Positions 44,712 through 52,289 of a stretch of DNA of 64,000 bases are shown piece after piece. The notes under the pieces were generated by a model that did not search any database, was not told the DNA's origin, and saw only the letters and a program-made list of their open reading frames with translations. Both the position numbers and the translations under genes were made by a program. Position 1 is the stretch's first letter. The number at the start of each line of letters is the position of its first letter. Origin of the DNA: UBA7359 sp964523895 (GTDB lineage: Bacteria; Pseudomonadota; Gammaproteobacteria; Eutrophobiales; Eutrophobiaceae). The DNA is taken from positions 1-64,000 of the forward strand of contig CAZGBJ010000008.1 in the NCBI GenBank assembly GCA_964523895.1, written 5' to 3'.

Positions 44712-46022
44712 ATGAATGTTGATACCCTGATTCACGCCAAATGGATTATACCGGTTGAGCCGAAAAATACCGTCTATGAAAACCATTCAATCGCAATTAA
44801 AGACGGAAAAATAGAAGCATTACTATCCACCGACAAGGCACGTAGCAAGTTTACGGCAACGGAAGAACATAATCTGCAACAACACGCACTTATTCCCGGC
44901 TTAATAAACGCGCATACGCATGCTGCAATGAATCTGTTTCGTGGTCTTGCGGATGATCTGCCATTAATGGATTGGCTCAATAATCATATCTGGCCTGCCG
45001 AACAAAAATGGGTTAATCCTGAGTTTGTTAAAGACGGTACTGAACTGGCCGTTGCTGAAATGATTCGTGGCGGCACAACCTGCTTTAACGATATGTACTT
45101 TTTTCCTGATCACACTGCCGAAGTTTGCACTCATATCGGCATGCGTGTTGTTGTTGGTTTAATCCTCATCGATTTCCCCACGGCCTGGGCCAATGATGCT
45201 GATGAGTATATTTTTAAAGGCGAACAAGTACGCGATACCTATCGTCATGACCCATTAATTAATACCGCCTTTGCCCCACACGCACCGTACACGGTTTCGG
45301 ACGAGCCTTTAAAACGAATTAATGTATTAGCGGAAGAACTGGACGTACCCATTCACATGCATATTCATGAAACTGCTTTTGAAGTTGAACAAAGTATCGA
45401 ACAACATGGCAAACGTCCTTTACAACGTTTATCCGAATTAGGACTATTGAGCTCACGCATGTTAGCCGTACACATGACGCAACTGGAAAAAACTGAAATT
45501 AAAGAACTCGCTAAACTCGGCGTTAGCGTTGCACATTGCCCTGAATCAAATTTAAAACTTGCCAGTGGTTTTTGTCCTGTCGGCGATTTAATTAAAGCGG
45601 GCGTTAACGTTTGCCTCGGAACTGATGGTGTCGCCAGTAATAATGATCTCGATATGTTCGGTGAAATGCGTACCGCCGCCCTACTTGCTAAAGGCGTTGC
45701 CAACGATAGCACTTGTCTCGATGCACATAACACATTAAAGATGGCAACACTCAATGGTGCGAAAGCACTGGGATTGGATGAATCAGTAGGCTCACTAAAA
45801 AAAGGTAAACAAGCCGACATCGTTGCCATTAATCTCGATCAACTTGAAACCGCTCCTCTGTACGAACCTGTATCGCAAATTATTTATTCCGGTAATAGAC
45901 AACAAGTCAGTGACGTTTGGATATCAGGAAAACAATTGCTAAAGAATAGAGAGCTAACAACAATAGAATATTCGAAGTTGATGGAAAAAGCGAAAGAATG
46001 GGAAGTTAAGATTAAAGGGTAA
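44712..46022 (+). CDS. mtaD: 5-methylthioadenosine/S-adenosylhomocysteine deaminase (TRZ/ATZ family)
   Basis: 436-residue amidohydrolase. Metal ligands are in LINAHTHAAMNLFRG (about 60-74), the His of HMHIHET (about 217-223), HMTQ and LGTDGVASNNDLDMFGEMR (about 298-316). The family includes MTA/SAH deaminases and chlorohydrolases. The neighbours mtnA (divergent, 75 bases) and the methylthioinosine phosphorylase at 24.9 kb favour MTA deamination to methylthioinosine. The short divergent gap probably holds both promoters. Exact substrate is inferred. Confidence 0.9.
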   Translation: MNVDTLIHAKWIIPVEPKNTVYENHSIAIKDGKIEALLSTDKARSKFTATEEHNLQQHALIPGLINAHTHAAMNLFRGLADDLPLMDWLNNHIWPAEQKWVNPEFVKDGTELAVAEMIRGGTTCFNDMYFFPDHTAEVCTHIGMRVVVGLILIDFPTAWANDADEYIFKGEQVRDTYRHDPLINTAFAPHAPYTVSDEPLKRINVLAEELDVPIHMHIHETAFEVEQSIEQHGKRPLQRLSELGLLSSRMLAVHMTQLEKTEIKELAKLGVSVAHCPESNLKLASGFCPVGDLIKAGVNVCLGTDGVASNNDLDMFGEMRTAALLAKGVANDSTCLDAHNTLKMATLNGAKALGLDESVGSLKKGKQADIVAINLDQLETAPLYEPVSQIIYSGNRQQVSDVWISGKQLLKNRELTTIEYSKLMEKAKEWEVKIKG

Positions 46023-46069
46023 TTTTAATTCATTCGTCCTTCTTAACATTTGTTTCGCTTATAACAGCG

Positions 46070-46260
46070 AGTCACTTTTTCAGACAAAAAAGTAACCAAA
46101 ACGTCTTTTCCCTAATGTCATGGCCTACGGCTCCCTTCGCAAGTCATCAGTTACTACGGGTCGCGCATACATTCATCCCTGAATGGATGCACTCAATTGT
46201 GCGTCCATGCACAATTGCCCCTCGTTACTGCTCACTTCCTCAGCATGCCATACGGGATTA
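46070..46260. repeat. Repeat-like non-coding segment with two hairpins
   Basis: Between mtaD and the HigA-like gene, 347 bases lack a supportable gene. They include cattca-tccc-tgaatg (46170-46185) and a perfect 9-bp hairpin, caattgtgc (46194-46202) with gcacaattg (46209-46217). The stretch starting agtcactttttcagacaaa and continuing to aagtaaccaaaac resembles a sequence I have seen repeated in many gammaproteobacterial intergenic regions. Boundaries are approximate. It marks the left edge of the accessory island. Confidence 0.45.
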
Positions 46261-46369
46261 AAACTCGTGACATCCAATTGATTACCTAATCGATTATGCT
46301 CTACATATTACGGCTTGCATAATACCCGTGAAACCCTTAAATTATCGACTATTACTAGTGGCTAATATT

Positions 46370-46666
46370 ATGAAAAAGAAACTAACTCCAATTCATCCGG
46401 GTGAAATTTTACTCGAAGATTTTATGCGCCCTAAAGAGATCAGCATTAACCGACTGGCGCGTGACATTGTTGTGCCACCAAACAGAATCAGTGAAATTGT
46501 AAATGGAAAACGAGGCATTAGTGCCGATACAGCTCTTAGACTAGGACAATACTTCTCCGTCTCACCAGAGACATGGCTAGGTATGCAAGCAGATTATGAT
46601 TTACGTGTTGCAAGAAACGCTATTGGTAAAGAAGTTAAAAAAAGAGTCCATCCCTATGCAGCATAG
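46370..46666 (+). CDS. HigA/VapI-type XRE antitoxin, no toxin partner seen
   Basis: 98 residues from ATG 46370 (an upstream GTG at 46328 is less likely). The protein opens MKKKLTPIHPGEILLEDFM, the HigA hallmark. It then has a Cro/C1 helix-turn-helix around NRLARDIVVPPNRISEIVNG, and SPETWLGMQADYDLRVA. HigA neutralises the HigB RNase and represses its own operon. In HigBA loci higB precedes higA, but no higB frame is visible upstream, so this is either an orphan antitoxin or a stand-alone regulator. It lies directly before the inverted-repeat unit. Confidence 0.88.
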   Translation: MKKKLTPIHPGEILLEDFMRPKEISINRLARDIVVPPNRISEIVNGKRGISADTALRLGQYFSVSPETWLGMQADYDLRVARNAIGKEVKKRVHPYAA

Positions 46667-46680
46667 TAATTACAAATAAA

Positions 46681-46703
46681 TTCAAGGTTCAAGACACGAC
46701 CCT
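46681..46703. repeat. Left inverted repeat of DUF262 unit
   Basis: Reads ttcaag-g-ttcaagacacgaccc-t. Compared with the reverse complement of 48444-48466 it matches at 21 of 23 positions. It sits 14 bases after the HigA-like stop codon and 46 bases before the DUF262 start codon. Confidence 0.8.
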
Positions 46704-46749
46704 AAAGATATTAGTAAAATCGAAAATTGGATTAAAAAGAGATAATAAA

Positions 46750-48438
46750 ATGGCTAAGGCAGAAGCAACGGTACAAGAACTGGTTGGTATGATAGAGAGG
46801 GGTGAAATCCGACTTCCTGAAATGCAGCGCCGCTATGTATGGAGATCAACTAGAGTGAGGGATTTGCTTGATTCTCTTTATCGCGGTTACCCAAGTGGCG
46901 CTATATTATTATGGGAAACGGATACTAAGGTTCCTGAACGAAATTTTTCCGTACAACAACAGCAAAGTCCATATAGTACTAATAAGCTACTCTTAGATGG
47001 ACAGCAAAGATTAACTTCATTGTCTTCAGTGATTCGAGGAGAGCCTATACAAGTTCGTTATAGAAAGAGACCCATCGATATATTATTTAATCTTGAACAT
47101 CCAGAGGAATTGTCAATTGTTACGGAAGTAGAAGAAGATAAAGATAGTGCTAGTGATGCGAATCAGGCTGATGCTTCAGAAGACGAAATTTTTAAAAGAA
47201 TCGAACAGATGACATTTGTTGTGGCAACGAAAAAATTGGAGAAGTCACCTCATTGGGTATCTGTAACAAAAGTATTTAAATCTTCTTCAAATACAGAGTT
47301 TCTCAAGAAAGCAGGTGTGACAGATTTTGATGACCCTCGATATAATAAGTATGATAAACGTTTGAAAGCTCTTCGGGATATTGCTGAATATAAGTATCGT
47401 ATGGATATTTTGGAGCGCTCTTTATCTTATGAAGAAGTGACTGAAATATTTGTACGAGTTAATTCATTAGGTGCAAAGCTTCGTGGATCTGATTTGGCTA
47501 TGGCTCAAATTACAGCAAAGTGGAGAGATTCACTAAAAGATTTTGAAGCGTTTCAAAATGAATGTACCAAAAAAGGCTTTGATTTTGAGATTGGCACATA
47601 CATAAGAGCGCTTGTTGCCTTTGCAACGGGACAAAGTAGATTTTTAACTGTTAATACGCTGTCATTAGATAAATTACAACAAGGATGGAAAGATGCAGTT
47701 TCTGGCGTTGAATATGCTCTTAATTATTTAAAAAGTAACCTCAATATTGATTCATCAGTATTGCTGTCATCGCCATACTTTTTGATTACATTAGCCATAT
47801 ATGGGGCAAAGCATGATTATCACCTAACTTCTGAACAAGAAGATAAACTTAGACAATGGCTTTTAGTCGCGAATGCTAAAGGTCGATATAGCCGAGGTTC
47901 ATCAGAATCTATGTTAGATCAAGATTTAGGTGCTATACGTAAAGGTAATGATATAGATGGAATGTTAGATAATTTAAAACGTCAATTTGGTCGATTATCT
48001 ATTGAACCAGATGATTTAGCGGGAAGAACTCAGCGTAGTGGATTATTTAAGACCATGTTTATGGTGTTTAGGGAAGATGGAGCAAAAGATTGGCATACTC
48101 GTTTAGCGATTTCTTTTGATAATTCAGGAGCACAACATAAATTACAATTTCATCACATTTTTCCAAAAGCATATTTAGATAAACGCTTTGAGCCTAAACA
48201 AGTTAATGATATATCTAATTTAGCTTTTATTACTGGTGGTACTAACCGAAAAATTAGTGCAAAAGATCCTGCAATATACTTTGAAGAAATAATAAAAAAA
48301 CATGGGAAAGAAATTCTAGAGAAACAATGTGTTCCTATTGAAAATAAATTTCTATCAATTGATTCTTATACGCAATTTTTAGATACAAGGCGAAACATTA
48401 TTTCTAATAGATTAAATGAATATATATTTAATACTTAA
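46750..48438 (+). CDS. DUF262 protein with C-terminal HNH-like nuclease domain
   Basis: 562 residues. The N-terminal DUF262 (ParB/GmrS-like) domain holds RLPEMQRRYVWR (about 21-32) and the nucleotide-binding motif LLDGQQRLTS (about 81-90). The C-terminal region, with LQFHHIFPKAYL (about 465-476) and the downstream SNLAFITGGTNRKIS, matches the HNH-like DUF1524 nuclease half. It combines GmrS- and GmrD-like modules in one chain, as in type IV modification-dependent restriction and related phage-defence proteins. The target is unknown. Codon use is more AT-rich than its neighbours. It is enclosed by inverted repeats. No partner gene is seen. Confidence 0.9.
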   Translation: MAKAEATVQELVGMIERGEIRLPEMQRRYVWRSTRVRDLLDSLYRGYPSGAILLWETDTKVPERNFSVQQQQSPYSTNKLLLDGQQRLTSLSSVIRGEPIQVRYRKRPIDILFNLEHPEELSIVTEVEEDKDSASDANQADASEDEIFKRIEQMTFVVATKKLEKSPHWVSVTKVFKSSSNTEFLKKAGVTDFDDPRYNKYDKRLKALRDIAEYKYRMDILERSLSYEEVTEIFVRVNSLGAKLRGSDLAMAQITAKWRDSLKDFEAFQNECTKKGFDFEIGTYIRALVAFATGQSRFLTVNTLSLDKLQQGWKDAVSGVEYALNYLKSNLNIDSSVLLSSPYFLITLAIYGAKHDYHLTSEQEDKLRQWLLVANAKGRYSRGSSESMLDQDLGAIRKGNDIDGMLDNLKRQFGRLSIEPDDLAGRTQRSGLFKTMFMVFREDGAKDWHTRLAISFDNSGAQHKLQFHHIFPKAYLDKRFEPKQVNDISNLAFITGGTNRKISAKDPAIYFEEIIKKHGKEILEKQCVPIENKFLSIDSYTQFLDTRRNIISNRLNEYIFNT

Positions 48439-48443
48439 TCTTC

Positions 48444-48466
48444 GGGGTCGTGTCTTGAATCTTGAA
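48444..48466. repeat. Right inverted repeat of DUF262 unit
   Basis: Reads ggggtcgtgtcttgaa-tcttgaa, the inverted counterpart of 46681-46703 (21 of 23 matches). It starts 5 bases past the DUF262 stop and ends 6 bases before the convergent toxin stop. Confidence 0.8.
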
Positions 48467-48472
48467 ATACAA

Positions 48473-48772
48473 TTATTTTTCAATCCGTTTCTTTATGTAT
48501 GTGTGCCCGCGACTTTGATGTAGAACTGCTACAACATCAATTCTTTCATTGTTGATTTTAAAATAAATTATATAAGGAAAACGGCGTAGTAATGCGCGGT
48601 TAGTAGAACGATAGACAGAGACATATATCTCAGGGTTATTAGCAATGCGTTCCAGAGTTTGATCAAGCTCAAGAAGAAACTCTGCCCCTAATCCAGGACG
48701 TTGTTGTTCGTACCAAGTTGCTGCTGCACCAATATCCTTTGATGCGACAGTCCGTAAATGTATTATTTTCAA
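48473..48772 (-). CDS. RelE/ParE-type toxin
   Basis: 99 residues. The compact alpha/beta fold of the RelE/ParE superfamily is seen in AAATWYEQQRPGLGAEFLLELDQTLERI (helical N-terminus), YRSTNRALLRRFPYIIYFKI and the C-terminal VVAVLHQSRG. ParE relatives poison gyrase while RelE cuts mRNA, and the subfamily is not certain. It overlaps the upstream antitoxin-like gene by 4 bases, the standard antitoxin-toxin arrangement. Confidence 0.88.
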   Translation of the reverse strand: MKIIHLRTVASKDIGAAATWYEQQRPGLGAEFLLELDQTLERIANNPEIYVSVYRSTNRALLRRFPYIIYFKINNERIDVVAVLHQSRGHTYIKKRIEK

Positions 48773-49008
48773 ATCTTCCGTAATTTTGTTAACAGTTCGT
48801 TTCTAAATTCTTCCCATGGCACACCAGAATCAGAATTCGCATCAAAAGAGTCTAATCGTTCATCGAGTATTCGTTTATGCTCATCAGAAACCTGAAGGCT
48901 ATCAGGATTCATCGCAATAAAGTCCCATAAATCCTGAACATAGGCTATACGATCATCTAATGAAAGACTCTTAAATTCCGGCGGTATATTTTGTTGGTTA
49001 TGATTCAT
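48769..49008 (-). CDS. Addiction-module antitoxin (unstable-antitoxin family)
   Basis: 79 residues of the short addiction-module protein type. It includes LSLDDRIAYVQDLWDFIA and ends in the VPWEEFRNELLTKLRKI helix. HKRILDERLDSFDANSDSGVPWEE is the characteristic central region. This Pfam unstable-antitoxin family is usually paired with RelE/ParE toxins, as here (4-base overlap). It would bind and inhibit the toxin and probably repress the pair. It lies downstream of rnt on the same strand, 31 bases from its stop. Confidence 0.88.
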   Translation of the reverse strand: MNHNQQNIPPEFKSLSLDDRIAYVQDLWDFIAMNPDSLQVSDEHKRILDERLDSFDANSDSGVPWEEFRNELLTKLRKI

Positions 49009-49039
49009 TTAGTGATTATAGAATATAAAACAAGATATT

Positions 49040-49726
49040 TTAATCAATATTAAACATCCCAGAGTATTCATTCCATTTATTAACAATCTCACAAAACAAC
49101 AATGCCGTTTGTTCTGCGTCGTATCTTGCAGAGTGTGCTTCTTTTTCATCCCATTCTAAACCTGCTGCAGTAGCAGCACGGGATAGAACGGTTTGGCCAT
49201 AGGCTAAACCGGCCATTGTTGCGGTATCGAAGGTACTGAAAGGATGGAATGGGTTACGTTTAATATTAGCACGCTCGACACAGGCATTTAAAAAATTAAT
49301 ATCGAATGCGGCATTGTGCCCAACTAATATTGCACGACTACATTTATGCTCTTTAATTTTTTTTCGTATTGGTTTGAATATTTCATGCAAGGCTTCTTTT
49401 TCATCAACGGCAATTTGTTTGCGGAAAGGATGGTCGGGATCAATGCCGGTAAATTCTAATGAAGCTTTATCGAGATTCGCTCCTTCAAACGGGTTTACAT
49501 GTTTGGAAATAACTTCGTCAATACACCATTGTTGTTCATCATTAATCGTTACTGTTACCGCGGCAATTTCTAACATAGCATCGGTAGCTGCATTAAAGCC
49601 GGCTGTTTCTATATCTATAATGACCGGTAAGAAACCACGAAACCGTTTTGCAACGGCGGATTTCTTGTTTTTTTCCGGAGTACCTGCTTCTTCAGTATTG
49701 GTTTCGTTTAATTCTTCAGTTGCCAT
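49040..49726 (-). CDS. rnt: Ribonuclease T
   Basis: About 228 residues, DEDDh exonuclease that trims tRNA and other RNA 3' ends. The first motif is IIDIETAGFNAATDAMLEIAA, with VGHNAAFDINFLNA in the middle and HSARYDAEQTA (His-Asp) near the C-terminus. ATG 49726 is chosen. The frame allows a GTG at 49732. It overlaps the end of pyrC, the pyrC-rnt arrangement seen in Pseudomonas. A charged N-terminal extension (about 25 residues) precedes the nuclease domain. Confidence 0.94.
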   Translation of the reverse strand: MATEELNETNTEEAGTPEKNKKSAVAKRFRGFLPVIIDIETAGFNAATDAMLEIAAVTVTINDEQQWCIDEVISKHVNPFEGANLDKASLEFTGIDPDHPFRKQIAVDEKEALHEIFKPIRKKIKEHKCSRAILVGHNAAFDINFLNACVERANIKRNPFHPFSTFDTATMAGLAYGQTVLSRAATAAGLEWDEKEAHSARYDAEQTALLFCEIVNKWNEYSGMFNID

Positions 49727-50742
49727 GAACACGTTTCGCCTGCACGAAATGGAACCAGCACACTATCAGAAAATGCGATTGTCTCTGGTATTGATAAGTC
49801 TTTTTTAATTAACGTCACTTTATCTTCATTACGCGACAAACCATAAAAATCTGCGCCGTAATGACTGGCAAAGGCTTCCAGCTTATCCAGTTGACCTGCT
49901 GCTTCGAATGCCTCGGTATAGAGTTCCAGTGCTATGTGTGCAGAAAAAATTCCGGCACAAGCACAATTGGTTTCTTTCTTATTGCGTTCATGCGGTGCAC
50001 TATCAGTACCAAGAAAGAATTTTGGATTGCCACTGGTTGCTGCATCCAGTACTGCCTGACGATCATCCTCAACTTTTAATATCGGCAAACAATAATGATG
50101 TGGACGTAAACCATCTTTAAATAAATCATTCCTATTTAATAGAATATGTTGCGGCGTGATTGTTGCTGCAATATTCACACTGGCACTTAAAACAAAATCA
50201 GCGGCGGCCCTGGTGGTAATATGTTCAAACACAATTTTTAGTTCAGAAAAGTCTTTGACTAGCGGAGATAACACCTTATCAATAAATACGGCTTCTCGAT
50301 CAAAGATATCAACATCGTTATCCGTAACTTCGCCATGGACTAACAAAGGCAAACCCTGTTCCATCATTGCTTCCAATGCAGCATAAGTTTTCTTTATATC
50401 GGTGACACCTTGATCAGAATTTGTCGTTGCACCTGCTGGATAATATTTTAAAGCTTTAATAATATTACTTTGCGCAGCGGTGTTTATTTCTTCAGCAGAA
50501 GTATTATCCGTTAGATATAGGGTCATCAACGGTTCGAAATTATATTTTTCATCAATACATGCCAAAATACGATCACGATATTCCAGCGCCATTTCTGTGG
50601 TCACTACTGGCGGCCTTAAATTAGGCATAATAATCGCCCGCGCAAATTGTGCCGCAGTATGATTAACGACACTGGCTAAGGCCGCACCATCACGCAGGTG
50701 CAGATGAAAATCGTCCGGTTTTGTTATGTTTAATGTCTGCAT
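49708..50742 (-). CDS. pyrC: Dihydroorotase
   Basis: 344 residues, the PyrC homodimeric type. It cyclises carbamoyl-aspartate to dihydroorotate in pyrimidine synthesis. Zinc ligands are in DFHLHLRDG (about 11-19), the carboxylated lysine in LKYYPAGATTNS (about 98-109), HGEVTD and FLGTDSAPHERNKKE (about 246-260). Its last codons overlap the start of rnt by up to about 24 bases. It is the first gene of a pyrC-rnt pair. Confidence 0.96.
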   Translation of the reverse strand: MQTLNITKPDDFHLHLRDGAALASVVNHTAAQFARAIIMPNLRPPVVTTEMALEYRDRILACIDEKYNFEPLMTLYLTDNTSAEEINTAAQSNIIKALKYYPAGATTNSDQGVTDIKKTYAALEAMMEQGLPLLVHGEVTDNDVDIFDREAVFIDKVLSPLVKDFSELKIVFEHITTRAAADFVLSASVNIAATITPQHILLNRNDLFKDGLRPHHYCLPILKVEDDRQAVLDAATSGNPKFFLGTDSAPHERNKKETNCACAGIFSAHIALELYTEAFEAAGQLDKLEAFASHYGADFYGLSRNEDKVTLIKKDLSIPETIAFSDSVLVPFRAGETCSWQLKN

Positions 50743-50836
50743 TTCCGAATGAGCATTACATATTAAAGATTGAAAGGTATCATAAGCTCTGTCTCTATAA
50801 TACGAAAGTTATCTCATACATAAAGGTTAAATATTG

Positions 50837-51877
50837 ATGGAATACAACAAACTCGGCCAAACAGATAATGAAGTCAGCAAAATCTGCCTGGGCACGATGA
50901 CCTGGGGTGAGCAAAATACTGAGTCTGAAGCACATGAACAATTGAATTACGCTGTTGATGCTGGTATCAATTTTATTGATACCGCCGAGATGTATCCCGT
51001 TGCACCCAAAGCAGAAACTCAAGGACTGACTGAAAGCTACATTGGTAGCTGGCTAGCTAAGCGACAGGATCGCGACAAACTCATTATTGCCAGCAAAGTA
51101 TGTGCGCAACAAGATTGGTTACCTTATTTGCGTAATGGTGAAGCCAAACTAGACAAGAAAAATATTCACGCGGCATTAGATGCTTCACTAAAACGACTAC
51201 AAACTGATTATATCGATCTCTATCAAATGCATTGGCCAGAACGCGATACTAATTTCTTTGGCAAACTCGGTTATTACCATGCACCGGAAAAAGACGGCGT
51301 AGCTATAGCCGAAACATTAGATGTACTTGGCGGATTAGTCAAAGAAGGGAAAATCAGAACTATTGGTATCTCAAATGAAACTGCCTGGGGTTGTGCGGAA
51401 TACTTACGCGTGGCTAATGAACAGAATTTACCACGAATAGTCAGCATCCAGAATCCCTATAATTTATTAAATCGCACTTTTGAAATTGGTTTATCCGAAT
51501 TTTCCCATCGGGAACAAGTTGGATTACTGGCCTATTCACCATTAGCTTTTGGCGTGTTGAGCGGTAAATATTTAAATGATGCAAAGCCGGCAGGGACTCG
51601 TCTGATTTTATTTGACCGCTTTACACGCTACACCAACCCTCAAGCCACGACTGCAACTGAAGCTTATGTCATCCTCGCAAAAGAAAACGGACTGGATCCG
51701 TCACAAATGGCATTAGCCTACATTAATAGTCGACCGTTCCTGACCAGCAACATCATAGGTGCAACGACAATGGAACAACTGAAAACGGATATTGAAAGCA
51801 TCAATGTTAAACTAACGAAAGACACAATAAGGGCAATTGAAGACATCCATGAAAAAATACCAAACCCATCTCCTTAA
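50837..51877 (+). CDS. Aldo/keto reductase (Tas-like)
   Basis: 346 residues. The TIM-barrel oxidoreductase starts MEYNKLGQTDNEVSKICLGTM. The catalytic Asp and Tyr are in FIDTAEMYPV, the Lys in ASKVCAQ and the His in YQMHWPERDTNFFG. The last segment is typical of Tas/YghZ-type enzymes. It is NADPH-dependent with unknown substrate. ATG 50837 is used; an upstream in-frame TTG at 50834 is less likely. It overlaps the small membrane protein gene downstream by about 30 bases. Confidence 0.92.
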   Translation: MEYNKLGQTDNEVSKICLGTMTWGEQNTESEAHEQLNYAVDAGINFIDTAEMYPVAPKAETQGLTESYIGSWLAKRQDRDKLIIASKVCAQQDWLPYLRNGEAKLDKKNIHAALDASLKRLQTDYIDLYQMHWPERDTNFFGKLGYYHAPEKDGVAIAETLDVLGGLVKEGKIRTIGISNETAWGCAEYLRVANEQNLPRIVSIQNPYNLLNRTFEIGLSEFSHREQVGLLAYSPLAFGVLSGKYLNDAKPAGTRLILFDRFTRYTNPQATTATEAYVILAKENGLDPSQMALAYINSRPFLTSNIIGATTMEQLKTDIESINVKLTKDTIRAIEDIHEKIPNPSP

Positions 51878-52238
51878 ATTTGTCTTAATCTTAAGTTGTA
51901 TATTCGCCTCGCCCACGCTTTTTGCTATATCAGATGAGGAAAAAATCTGGGCGTATGTTTTTTTGATACCCGTCTATTTCATTTTGATTCTTCAATCTCT
52001 ACTCGTTTTATTTGCATTGTTAATGAAACAGTTCAAATCTAAAAAACTGCTATTAACTTCCTCGGCTGTTGCAGGCACCGTCCTCACTATCGGAATAGCC
52101 ACTGCTTTTTATTTTGAAGCATTCATTAAATTAGGCTCGCATCTTTTATATTATTTTTTAATTGGAATGATTGTCATTGTGCTACCGATAGTCCAATTCA
52201 AACTCTTGAGTAAATCTGAGGTAAACACTGAGAATTAA
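51849..52238 (+). CDS. Small membrane protein of unknown function
   Basis: About 129 residues. The chosen ATG at 51849 gives a signal-peptide-like start (MKKYQTHLLKFVLILSCIFA). Three further hydrophobic segments follow: VFLIPVYFILILQSLLVLFA, LTSSAVAGTVLTIGIATAF and YYFLIGMIVIVLPI. No family recognised. It begins inside the aldo/keto reductase gene (29-base overlap in another frame) and is followed by purB, so it may be cotranscribed with the reductase. Confidence 0.65.
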   Translation: MKKYQTHLLKFVLILSCIFASPTLFAISDEEKIWAYVFLIPVYFILILQSLLVLFALLMKQFKSKKLLLTSSAVAGTVLTIGIATAFYFEAFIKLGSHLLYYFLIGMIVIVLPIVQFKLLSKSEVNTEN

Positions 52239-52289
52239 CTTAATATTCAATGTATAATCTGGCTACATTATTAATAAGTAAGAGTAATT

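Noticed and set aside
46250..46300. Possible C-terminal remnant of higB (codons resembling D-I-Q-L-I)
   Set aside because: The match is only five or six residues and the frame is not continuous, so it is indistinguishable from chance.
46677..46745. Short open frame between HigA-like and DUF262 genes (KDISKIENWIKKR)
   Set aside because: It has no start codon or ribosome site and lies partly inside the inverted repeat.
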